Below are positions 7,195 to 15,050 of a stretch of 15,460 nucleotides of DNA, in pieces. Positions within the stretch are counted from its first letter, which is position 1, and each line of letters begins with the position of its first letter. Source of the stretch: Clostridia bacterium (GTDB lineage: Bacteria; Bacillota; Clostridia; TANB77; CAG-508); assembly GCA_022791735.1 (NCBI GenBank), contig JAAVZQ010000071.1:1-15460 (forward strand), read 5' to 3'. The notes under the pieces were generated by a model. That model did not search any database. It was not told the origin of the DNA and was given only the letters and a program-made list of their open reading frames with translations. The translations under genes and the position numbers were made by a program.

Positions 7195-9445
7195 TTGAAG
7201 AAAAAATATATTTTCATAAGTATATTATTTTTACTAATATCAATTGGACTATTTGTATATTTCAAGGCAACGGCATCTACAAAGCAAGAAGGAATAGATA
7301 GTTTTCCAGAAAGTTATAAACCATACTTAAGAGAACTTTCAAAAAAGCATCCCAATTGGAAATTTATAGCTATGTATACCAATTTAGATTGGGAGTATGT
7401 TATAAATCAAGAAAGTATATTTGGTAAAAACTTAGTGCCAAAAAACTATGGAGATGCATGGAAAAATAGAACGCCAGGCCAATATAATGTAGAAGTAGAT
7501 TTGGGCTGGGTAGATAGCTCTAGACAAGCAGTAGAATTTTGCATGGATCCTAGAAATTTCTTAAATGAAGAACGATTTTTTCAATTTGAAGGTCTTTCTT
7601 TTGATGAAAATACTAATAATATAGAAGCAATTGAAAAAATCTTATATGGTACAGAATTTTATAATACTAAAGTTTCATACATTGATGTAAACGGAAATAA
7701 CATCAATATGAATGAAAGATATTCAGATTTAATTTTAAGAGGTGGACAAATATCACGTGTTAGTCCATATCATTTAGCATCACGAATAAAGCAAGAAGTA
7801 GGACCATTTTTATCACATAATTCTATTAGTGGAAGAGTAGAGGGATTTGAAGCGTTATATAATTTCTATAATATTGGAGCGACAAGTTCGGTAGAAACAA
7901 TGGGAGCTATAAAAAATGGGCTTCGATATGCAAGAGATGGAAAAGGAGCAAATCAAGCTACAAAAGACAAATATTTAATTCCTTGGAATACAAAAGAGAA
8001 AGCGATAACAGGAGGAGGAATTTTTATAGGTTCTAGTTATATAAATGTAGGACAAAACACAATATATTTGCAAAAATTTGATGTAAATGATGATAGAAGT
8101 AACAATCTATTTTCACATCAATACATGACAAATGTCCTAGCTCCATATAGTGAATCAAGCTCAATTTATAAAGGATATAAAAAGAGCGGATTGCTAGAAT
8201 TGCCAAGGACTTTTATAATACCAGTTTATAATAATATGCCAAACCTTGCAACAGACAACCCAAATATCAATAAAAACGAATTCATAGAAGAGAATAAGAG
8301 AGTATATTGTAATGGAAATAATGTAAATGTTAGAACAGGACCATCTACATCATACGAAATTATAACAACTGTAAATAGTCAAGATAAAATGACACGAATT
8401 TTAAAAGGAACACAAAATGGTGATAAATGGGATAAGGTAATATTAGAAAATGGAATTGTACGGATATATTTATCAAACTTATGTTACAGAAGCCCCAGAA
8501 GTTAAAATTGAAAAAATAGATATATCTATTGATAATACTACTTTGCAAAAAGGAGATACAAAACAGCTACAAGTTATAATTCAACCAAAAGAGGCTGAAA
8601 ATCACAAAGTAGAGTATATATCAAGCAATCCAAATGTTGTAACGGTTGATGAAAAAGGAAATTTGAGAGCTATACGCTCTGGAAATAGCACAATTACAGT
8701 AAAAGCAGTGGAGAACAATGTACAAAATCAAATAGAAATTAGTGTATATAGCAAAGTAACAGAGATTGTTGTAGACCAAGAGAATATATATATGCAAGTA
8801 GGAGATGTTTTCCAAATAAATGCTTATGCTAAACCAGATGATGCAAATGATCCAACACTTATATATCAAAGCAATAATCAGGATATAGCAGAAGTACAGC
8901 AAAAAGGAGTTATTACAGCAAAACAAATAGGTGAGACGGAAATTACGGTTTTTGCTAATGAAAATCCAGAAATAAAAGCAAGTATCAAAGTAATTGTAGT
9001 AAGAAAAATGGAGGATTCAGAAATCCACTTTGATAGTTCTTTATCAGTGAACAGTTTAGAGATAAGTGGTATTGATTATAAAGAAAATACAGTAGCAGAT
9101 ATAAAAGATAAGATTACAACAAATTTGCAAATTGAAATTGTAAACTATGAAAATAAGGTTTTGCAAGATACAGATTTAGTTGGAACAGGTAGTAAAATAT
9201 ATGTTAAAGAAGATGATAAAATATTAAGAGAATATAAAATAATTATTTATGGTGATGCAAATGGCGATGGCAGGATTAATAGTGTTGACTTACTTGTTTT
9301 GCAAAGACATATATTAGAAATAGAAAAAATAGAACCTATATTTAGAAAAGCTTGCAATATAGGGAAAAATGGTAAAAAGCCAACATCAGTAGATTTATTA
9401 TTGATACAAAGGCATATCTTACAATTGCAAATTATAGAACAATAA
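7195..9445 (+). CDS. secreted endo-beta-N-acetylglucosaminidase with SH3b, Ig-like and dockerin domains, one +1 frameshift site
   Basis: With the C at 8461 skipped this is 749 residues. The order is: N-terminal signal or anchor helix (5-23); glucosaminidase domain (about 40-330) with the likely catalytic glutamate in ASRIKQEVG; bacterial SH3 domain (about 369-435, VNVRTGPSTSYEII); two Big_2 Ig-like domains (about 440-600); a linker domain; and a C-terminal type I dockerin (about 685-749). The first dockerin repeat is canonical (GDANGDGRINSVDLLVLQRHIL); the second has lost most calcium ligands (NIGKNGKKPTSVDLLLIQRHIL). The frameshift lies in the last SH3 strands: N-G-I-V-G-Y-I-Y-Q-T-Y-V is the expected ending, whereas the zero frame stops 14 codons after CGG. 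TTG 7195 follows AGGAGGAGG. The likely role is peptidoglycan remodelling at the cell surface. Confidence 0.85.
8461..8464 (+). other. +1 frameshift site GTA-CGG-A
   Basis: ATT GTA C GGA TAT ATT TAT: the shift joins the SH3b domain to its last strand and adds two Ig-like domains and the dockerin. A failed shift would give a soluble enzyme without the dockerin. Confidence 0.87.
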
Positions 9446-9455
9446 TTTTGAGGGA

Positions 9456-9640
9456 TATTCACAGCTTTACAGTTATGTCTGTCCTGCAAACGAGTAGTTA
9501 TTAATAATTTCAAGAAAACCTCGAAACGTAAAGAAAATGTAATGAGCAAAGCTCAAACATTTTCTAGAGTGTAGGAGTAATCTCGAAAATTATTAATAGA
9601 ACTACTCTGCGCGGACTTCTAGCTTATTTAGCTGTGAATA
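9456..9640. repeat. palindromic intergenic element A
   Basis: About 185 bases bounded by perfect 11-base inverted ends, TATTCACAGCT and AGCTGTGAATA. The arms continue inward through GTCCTGC / GCGCGGAC and GAGTAGTT...ATTAATAATTTC with its complement. The core differs from elements B and C and holds its own nested hairpin, AGAAAATGT with TGAGC-AAA-GCTCA. It fills the gap between the glucosaminidase gene and the next gene and has no coding capacity. Confidence 0.75.
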
Positions 9641-9660
9641 TAACAAAATAGGAGGAGTAT

Positions 9661-10611
9661 ATGATAAAGAAAAAAGTTTTGATTATTTTTATTTGTGTGG
9701 TTAGTTTGGTTTCTTTTTCGAGCTTAACTTATGCAAAAAGCGATGGAAAAGTCTATTTAACAAGTAAAATGCAAGAGGTAGAAAAGGGAGAAGAACTAGA
9801 GATAATAGTAAATCTAGAGAACAACAAAACAGCAGCATGTAATTTTGATATTTATTTTGACACATCAAAAGTCAGTTTTATTTCTAATATGGAAAATACT
9901 AATTTAATCTCAGATAGAATTAGTTATGTTTGGTTTGACACACTTGGAGGAGAAGGAGCCAAAAAAGGAGAGATAGAAAGGTTTAAGTTTAGAGCAAAAG
10001 AAAATGGTGTGGCTACTTTTACAATAGAAGGGGAGTTTTATAATGAAAAAGGACAAATGATTGAAACAACATTTAAAGAAACCAAAGTTCAAATTGGGAA
10101 AGTGGAAAATAGCTTGGAAGAGGACAGGCAAGAAGTTAAAGATGAGGTTTCAAAAAATACGAATTTAGAAGTTTTGGCAATTGAAAATATTCTATTAAAT
10201 CCACCTTTTGAAGCATCTAATACAGATTATACAATAGAAGTACCTTACCAAACAGAAGAACTTAATATATTTGCTGTGCCAGAAGATGAAGAAGCAGAGG
10301 TACAAATTATAGGACAAGAAGGTTTAAAAGGAAATAGTAAAGCTACAATTCAAGTGAAAGTTAAAAATGGTTATGCAGAAAAAATATATACAATAAATGT
10401 AAATAAAAGAACTAAGGAAGAAGAGAAGCAATTTGAGGAGGAACAGGCAAAGCAAAAGGAAAGATTAGAAGAAGCATATAAGATAGAAAAGACTTCTACT
10501 AAGGTAAACATTGATAATGAGCAGTTTTCTAATAAACGTGATACAGAGAGGCAAAATCATATAAAGTGGACTATGTTAGTTACAGGTGTAATAATTGCTA
10601 TGTTTGTATAA
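9661..10611 (+). CDS. membrane-anchored cohesin-like protein with cadherin-like domain
   Basis: This 316-residue protein starts with a signal peptide (about 1-25, ending TYA). A cohesin-like beta-sandwich follows (about 28-150; KGEELEIIVNLENN, ACNFDIYFDTSKVSFIS). Next comes a cadherin-like beta-sandwich (about 170-250; NTNLEVLAIEN...FEASNTDYTIEVPY) and a charged coiled-coil-like stretch (250-300). The C-terminal hydrophobic segment ends abruptly at IIAMFV without the usual positive tail. Palindromic element B starts 15 bases after the stop, so the C-terminus may have been cut by its arrival; that is inference. AGGAGGAG precedes the ATG. It could display another dockerin-binding domain at the cell surface next to the LPXTG protein. 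No CGG occurs in the gene. Confidence 0.75.
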   Translation: MIKKKVLIIFICVVSLVSFSSLTYAKSDGKVYLTSKMQEVEKGEELEIIVNLENNKTAACNFDIYFDTSKVSFISNMENTNLISDRISYVWFDTLGGEGAKKGEIERFKFRAKENGVATFTIEGEFYNEKGQMIETTFKETKVQIGKVENSLEEDRQEVKDEVSKNTNLEVLAIENILLNPPFEASNTDYTIEVPYQTEELNIFAVPEDEEAEVQIIGQEGLKGNSKATIQVKVKNGYAEKIYTINVNKRTKEEEKQFEEEQAKQKERLEEAYKIEKTSTKVNIDNEQFSNKRDTERQNHIKWTMLVTGVIIAMFV

Positions 10612-10626
10612 AGTTTAGGCTACTAA

Positions 10627-10851
10627 AATTCACAGCTTTAAATTTCGTTTGTCCCGCTAACATGGTAGTTCTATATAATTTTTTCTAACACCTTGGTGTC
10701 GTAACCTCCGGAATGTACGCTACTACGTAGCTTATAATGTCGGTTACTCCATTTCGCACTTGCAAAGCTCGTTTGGTCGCTTACGCAGTGTTACTCAAAA
10801 ATTATATAGAACTACCATGCGCGGACTTTTGGTTTATTTAGCTGTGAATTT
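10627..10851. repeat. palindromic intergenic element B
   Basis: About 225 bases ending in AAATTCACAGCT and its complement AGCTGTGAATTT. Long outer arms include CATGGTAGTTCTATATAATTTTT and its near-exact complement. The core contains AACACCTTGGTGTCGTAACC and GGTTACTCCATTTCGCACTTG; the same core occurs in reverse orientation in element C. It lies in the 407-base gap before rpsO and has no convincing ORF. Confidence 0.8.
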
Positions 10852-10890
10852 ACAGAATTGCAACAGTATCAACAATTTATACAAAATTAC

Positions 10891-10919
10891 TTGCAATTAT
10901 TAAAAAAATGTAGTACAAT
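10891..10919 (+). promoter_or_regulatory. sigma-A type promoter for rpsO-pnp
   Basis: TTGCAA (10891-10896), a 17-base spacer and TACAAT (10914-10919). It sits just downstream of element B and about 100 bases before the rpsO start. Confidence 0.75.
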
Positions 10920-10950
10920 AGTAAAGTATTAGAAAAATCTACCTTTTTCT

Positions 10951-10980
10951 TGGCTTAAGGTTATAACACCACTTAGGCTC
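10951..10980 (+). promoter_or_regulatory. hairpin in the rpsO leader
   Basis: GCTTAAG (10953-10959) pairs with CTTAGGC (10972-10978) with one G-T pair, about 40 bases before the rpsO start. S15 controls its own mRNA in many bacteria through leader structure; whether this hairpin does so is a guess. Confidence 0.35.
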
Positions 10981-11018
10981 AGAAATAGGCAAATTAAAGA
11001 ATATGGAGGTGTATTAAA

Positions 11019-11282
11019 ATGACAAAAGAGAGAAAACAAGAATTAATTGAAACTTATAAAAGAGATGAAAAAGACACTGGTTCTCCAGAAGTTCAAATTT
11101 CTCTTTTAACAGAAAGAATTAACGAACTTACTGAACACTTAAAAATCCACACAAAGGATAACCATTCTAGACGTGGACTTTTAAAAATGGTTGGTAAAAG
11201 AAGAAATCTTTTAAACTACTTAGCTAAAAAAGACGAAGAAAGATATAAAACTATCGTTGAGAAATTAAATTTAAGAAAATAA
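11019..11282 (+). CDS. rpsO: 30S ribosomal protein S15
   Basis: The 87-residue protein has the standard length and the family signature: TGSPEVQISLLTERI (about 21-35), HTKDNHSRRGLLKMVGKRRNLLNYL (about 45-69) and a short basic end, LNLRK. S15 binds 16S rRNA helices in the platform of the small subunit and is an early assembly protein. GGAGGTG lies nine bases before the ATG. It is followed by pnp, as in many bacteria. The gene has no in-frame CGG; its arginines use AGA and CGT. Confidence 0.97.
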   Translation: MTKERKQELIETYKRDEKDTGSPEVQISLLTERINELTEHLKIHTKDNHSRRGLLKMVGKRRNLLNYLAKKDEERYKTIVEKLNLRK

Positions 11283-11288
11283 TTGTTT

Positions 11289-11319
11289 AGGGGGCGTTTG
11301 TTTTTAGCAAATGTCTCCT
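11289..11319 (+). terminator. weak hairpin after rpsO
   Basis: GGGGGCGTTTG pairs with CAAATGTCTCC using several G-T pairs around a TTTTTAG loop. No real T tract follows, so partial readthrough into pnp is likely. Confidence 0.45.
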
Positions 11320-11326
11320 TATCAAT

Positions 11327-11421
11327 ATAAATAATTATAGCATTTAAGTAGCTTGAATAATGTTTTAGCAAAATTAACTAAAATATTATTGAAGTTACTG
11401 CTAATACTTATAATTATTTAT
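11327..11421. promoter_or_regulatory. long imperfect hairpin between rpsO and pnp
   Basis: ATAAATAATTATA (11327-11339) pairs with TATAATTATTTAT (11409-11421). The pairing continues inward to AATAATGTTTTAG opposite CTAAAATATTATT, with a nine-base loop near 11373. In E. coli, the rpsO-pnp intergenic hairpin is cut by RNase III and lets PNPase repress itself; this structure sits in the same place, and a similar role is inference. Confidence 0.6.
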
Positions 11422-11460
11422 ATTTAGGAAAGATTAATTATAAGAAAAGAGGTAAAAATT

Positions 11461-13561
11461 ATGTTTAAAACATTTGAAACAGAACTTGCAGGAAGAAAAT
11501 TAGTAATTGAAAATGGCAAGATAGCAGAACTTGCTAACGGAAGTGTTATGGTAAGATATGGTGAAACAGTTGTAATGGTAAATGCTACAGCTTCAAAAGA
11601 GCCAAAAGAAGGAATAGACTTTTTCCCATTATCAGTAGATTATGAAGAAAAATTATATTCAGTTCGGAAAAATCCCAGGTGGATATACAAAAAGAGAGGG
11701 AAAACCAGCAGACAAAGCAATACTTACATCAAGAGCAATAGATAGACCAATACGTCCATTATTTCCAAAGGACTTTAGAAATGATGTATGTGTAGTAGCA
11801 ACAGTTTTATCAGTAGAGCCAGATAACTCACCAGAGGTTGCAGCAATGATAGGTGCATCTTGTGCACTTGCAATATCGGATATTCCATTTGGTGGACCAA
11901 CAGCAGCAGTTAATGTTGGATATGTAGATGGAAAAATCGTAATAAATCCTACATTAGAGCAAAGAGAAAAAACAGAGTTAGTTTTAACAGTTGCAGGAAC
12001 AATGGATAAAGTAACAATGATAGAAGCAGGAGCAAAGGAAATTCCAGATGAGATTATGCTTCAAGCAATAAAAGAAGGACATGCAGAAATAATCAAAATT
12101 TGTAAATTTATTGCTGATATACAAAAAGAAATTGGAAAACCTAAATTCGAATACAAATCTTTTGAAGTATCAAAAGAACTATACGAAGAAATAGAAAACG
12201 CATACAAAGATAGAATGTATCAAGATGTACAAGCTACAGATAAAGAAGTAAGAGATGCAAATATAGATAAGCTAACAGAAGATATTACAGCATATATTAC
12301 AGAAAAATATGGTGAAGATTTTGCAGAAGAAAATAAACAAGAAATCGGAGAAATTATATACAAATTAGAGAAAAAGTATGTTAGAACAATGATATATGAA
12401 GAACACAAACGTCCAGATGGAAGAGCAATAGATGAAATAAGACCATTATCATGTGAAGTAGGCATTTTACCAAGAGTACATGGAAGTGCTATATTTACAA
12501 GAGGACAAACACAAGTTATGTCTATTGCAACACTTGGAATGCTTTCAGAAGCACAAAGTTTAGATGGAATAGATGAAGATACAAAAAAACGTTATATGCA
12601 TCAATATAACTTCCCTGCATATAGTGTAGGAGAAGCAAGAACATCAAGAGGTCCTGGAAGACGTGAAATAGGACATGGAGCACTTGCAGAAAAAGCACTA
12701 GTTCCAGTATTACCTTCAGAAGAAGAATTCCCTTATGCGATAAGAGTTGTATCAGAGGTACTAAGCTCAAATGGTTCTACATCACAAGGAAGTATATGTG
12801 GAAGCACTTTAGCTCTAATGGATGCAGGTGTTCCAATAAAAGCACCAGTTGCAGGTATCTCAACAGGATTAGTTACAGATAGCGAAGATCAATCAAAATA
12901 TATAATGCTTACAGATATACAAGGAATAGAGGATTTCTTTGGAGATATGGACTTTAAAGTAGGTGGAACTAAAAAAGGAATTACTGCTATACAAGTAGAT
13001 ATAAAAATCGATGGTTTAACATATAATATCATAGAAGAGGCTTTTGCAAGAACAAAAAAGGCAAGAGAATATATTTTAGATGAAATTATGTTAAAACAAA
13101 TAGATAAGCCAAGAGAAGAACTTTCAAAATATGCACCAAAAATAACTCAAATAAAAATATCAGTAGATAAAATTAAAGATGTAATAGGTCCTGGTGGAAA
13201 AATGATAAACAAAATCATTGATGAAACAGGTGTAAAAATTGACATTCAAGAAGATGGAAATGTATTTATATATTCAGAAGGCAGTGAAGCAGGAAAAAGA
13301 GCGCTTGAAATGATAGAAGAAATTGCAAGAGAAATAGAAGTAAATGGAATATATAATGGAAAAGTAGTAAGAATAATGAATTTTGGAGCATTTGTTGATA
13401 TTGGAGGAGGAAAAGAAGGATTACTTCATATTTCAAAAATATCAGAAAAGAGAATTAACAAAGTAGAGGATGTTCTAAAGATAGGCGATACTGTTAAGGT
13501 TAAAGTTTATGAAATAGATGACCAAGGAAGAATAAATCTAACAGCAAAGAATATTGATTAA
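11461..13561 (+). CDS. pnp: polynucleotide phosphorylase, one +1 frameshift site
   Basis: Skipping C at 11665 gives 699 residues, the normal length. PNPase degrades RNA 3' to 5' with phosphate. Domains in order: first RNase PH core (about 1-215), helical linker, second RNase PH core (about 310-530; FTRGQTQ, GDMDFKVGGTKKGITAIQVD), KH domain (about 545-605; IGPGGKMINKIIDETG) and S1 domain (about 615-695). The break falls in one of the best conserved parts of the family: YEEKLYSV, then G-K-I-P-G-G-Y-T-K-R-E-G, restored only if CGGA is read as one glycine (residue 69). The zero frame runs 27 codons past CGG and stops. The remaining 630 residues have intact motifs, which argues against a decayed gene. 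ATG 11461 follows AAAAGAGG. Confidence 0.95.
11665..11668 (+). other. +1 frameshift site GTT-CGG-A
   Basis: TCA GTT C GGA AAA ATC CCA GGT GGA. This is the clearest site, because the restored S-V-G-K-I-P-G-G is nearly invariant in spacing across PNPases. Confidence 0.93.
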
Positions 13562-13682
13562 TTTATTAATGTTTACTCTACATTCGCGAACTACACTTAA
13601 ATTTTCATTTATATATTCTTTTGGATTAATTGTAAATAAGTAATACTAATTTCTTAAAAATAAATTAATTTGCAGGAAAAAT

Positions 13683-13711
13683 TTGCTTTTTTTGAGACAT
13701 TGTAGTATAAT
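13683..13711 (+). promoter_or_regulatory. promoter for the glycosyltransferase gene
   Basis: TTGCTT (13683-13688), 17 bases, then a perfect TATAAT (13706-13711), about 50 bases before the start codon. The rest of the 200-base gap after pnp shows nothing I can name. Confidence 0.65.
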
Positions 13712-13764
13712 TAAAAATGTTAGGGGTATAAGCCTTTAAGAATAAATAACAAGAGAGGTTTGAA

Positions 13765-14995
13765 ATGGAATATTTATATATATTACAACAAGCAATAATA
13801 TGGATAATAACAGTATTTTGGTTATATCAGTTGCTTATTAGTATATGTTCATTTGTAAAACTTAAAGATAAACCAATGCTAATTAACAAAAATCATAAAT
13901 TTATGGCTATCATACCAGCACACAATGAGGAAGCCGTTATAGCTAATCTAGTAGAAAGCTTAAAGAAACAGGATTACCCAAAAGAACTATTTGATATTTA
14001 TGTAATAGCTGACAATTGCACAGATAAAACAAAGGTAATGGCAGAAAATGCAGGTGCGATTGTATATGAGAGAGAAGACAGCGTTCGGAAGAACAAAAGG
14101 GCATGCACTTCAATGGTTCTTAGCTCAAAAAATAGAGGAAAATGCAGATTATGATGCATTTTGTGTATTTGATGCAGATAACATTGTAGATAAAGACTTT
14201 ATAAAAAATATGAATAAAAAACTATGCCAAGGAGAAGAAGTTGTCCAAGGATATAGAGATATAAAAAATCCTACTGATAGCTGGATAGCATCAGGATATG
14301 CAATATTCTATTGGATGATGAATAGATTTTATCACTTAGCTAGGTACAATTTAGGATTGTCAACATTGATAAATGGAACAGGATTTATGGTTAAATTCGA
14401 TGTTGTAAAACCAAATGGTTGGAAAACTTATACTTTAACAGAAGATATAGAGTTTTCTCTTCAAAGAATAATAGCAGGTAAAAAATTAGGTTGGGCAACA
14501 GATGCAATTGTATATGATGAACAACCAGTTGGATTTAAACAAAGTTGGTCACAACGTTCAAGATGGACAGTAGGACATATACAATGTATGGAAAGATACA
14601 CTAAGAAGCTTGGAAGTTCAGTAAAAGATAAAAAGACTTTAGTTACTCTAGATGGGCTTTTATATATAGTTGGAAGTATACCAATGTTTGTAGTCACATT
14701 ACTTTTGTTAGTAGTAAATGCAGGATTATATATAGGAGAATCAATGACAAAGGCTGATTTAATATACAGTTATGCAATGTATATTTTGCCAACATTTTTC
14801 CTACCAATTCTTACAGGTATGCTAATAATGATATTAGACAAAAGACCAATAAAACCTATGATAAAAGGACTACTATTTTATCCTTTATTCTTGGGAAGCT
14901 GGTTACTAATCAATTTTAAATGCTTGTTCAAGAGAGAGACTAACTGGGAGAAAATCGAACATGTTAGAGATATAAAAATAAATGAAGTATATTAA
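13765..14995 (+). CDS. membrane family 2 glycosyltransferase, one +1 frameshift site
   Basis: With C at 14086 skipped this is 409 residues. An N-terminal membrane helix (about 9-29) is followed by a GT2 catalytic domain: AIIPAHNEE (about 48-56), ADNCTD, DAD at 136-138 (metal and nucleotide-sugar binding), TLTEDIEFS (with the catalytic-base type ED) and QRSRW, the processive-type acceptor motif. Three further hydrophobic segments follow QRSRW. The frameshift restores D-S-V-G-R-T-K-G-H-A-L-Q-W, the loop before the DAD strand; in relatives this reads RGKGHAL. The unshifted frame ends 22 codons after CGG. AGAGAGG precedes the ATG. The sugar and acceptor cannot be told from the sequence; synthesis of a surface polysaccharide is likely. 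Confidence 0.85.
14086..14089 (+). other. +1 frameshift site GTT-CGG-A
   Basis: AGC GTT C GGA AGA ACA AAA GGG CAT GCA in the GT2 gene. The shift is needed to reach DAD, ED and QRSRW. Confidence 0.87.
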
Positions 14996-14996
14996 A

Positions 14997-15029
14997 ATAA
15001 AGAGCAGTAAATCAAAACTGCTCTTTTAA
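14997..15029 (+). terminator. Rho-independent terminator after the glycosyltransferase gene
   Basis: TAAAGAGCAGT and ACTGCTCTTTTA form a stem around AAATCAAA, with Ts closing the right arm. It lies directly after the stop codon. Confidence 0.8.
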
Positions 15030-15050
15030 ATTTCAATAATAGATTATAAA

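Noticed and set aside
10627..10851. tRNA gene or small ORF in element B
   Set aside because: The GC-richer core suggested a tRNA at first, but no cloverleaf, T-loop GTTCRANY or acceptor pairing could be found, and no ORF is shared with element C.
9456..10851. CRISPR array formed by the repeated blocks
   Set aside because: There are only two copies here, each a palindrome of about 200 bases, without short regular repeats and spacers.
11642..11745. Two overlapping genes in the pnp region (one ending at 11745 and one starting at 11642)
   Set aside because: They are the two halves of a single PNPase joined by the CGG site; the second ATG has no ribosome binding site and lies out of frame in the YEEK motif. 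The same holds for the split frames in dapL and the glycosyltransferase gene.
12220..12770. Minus-strand open frames opposite pnp and other genes
   Set aside because: They lie fully inside well-supported genes, have no ribosome binding sites and no recognisable domains; AT-rich coding DNA gives many such shadows.
884..14088. Eight pseudogenes in a decaying genome
   Set aside because: All breaks are the same kind (one extra C forming an in-phase CGG before GGN), the corrected proteins have all key residues and normal length, and pnp and dap genes are unlikely to be lost together.
884..14088. Simple reassignment of CGG to another amino acid such as Trp or Gln, as known in some Bacillota
   Set aside because: A changed amino acid would keep the zero frame, but in every case the zero frame hits a stop within 1 to 27 codons and the homology continues in the +1 frame.
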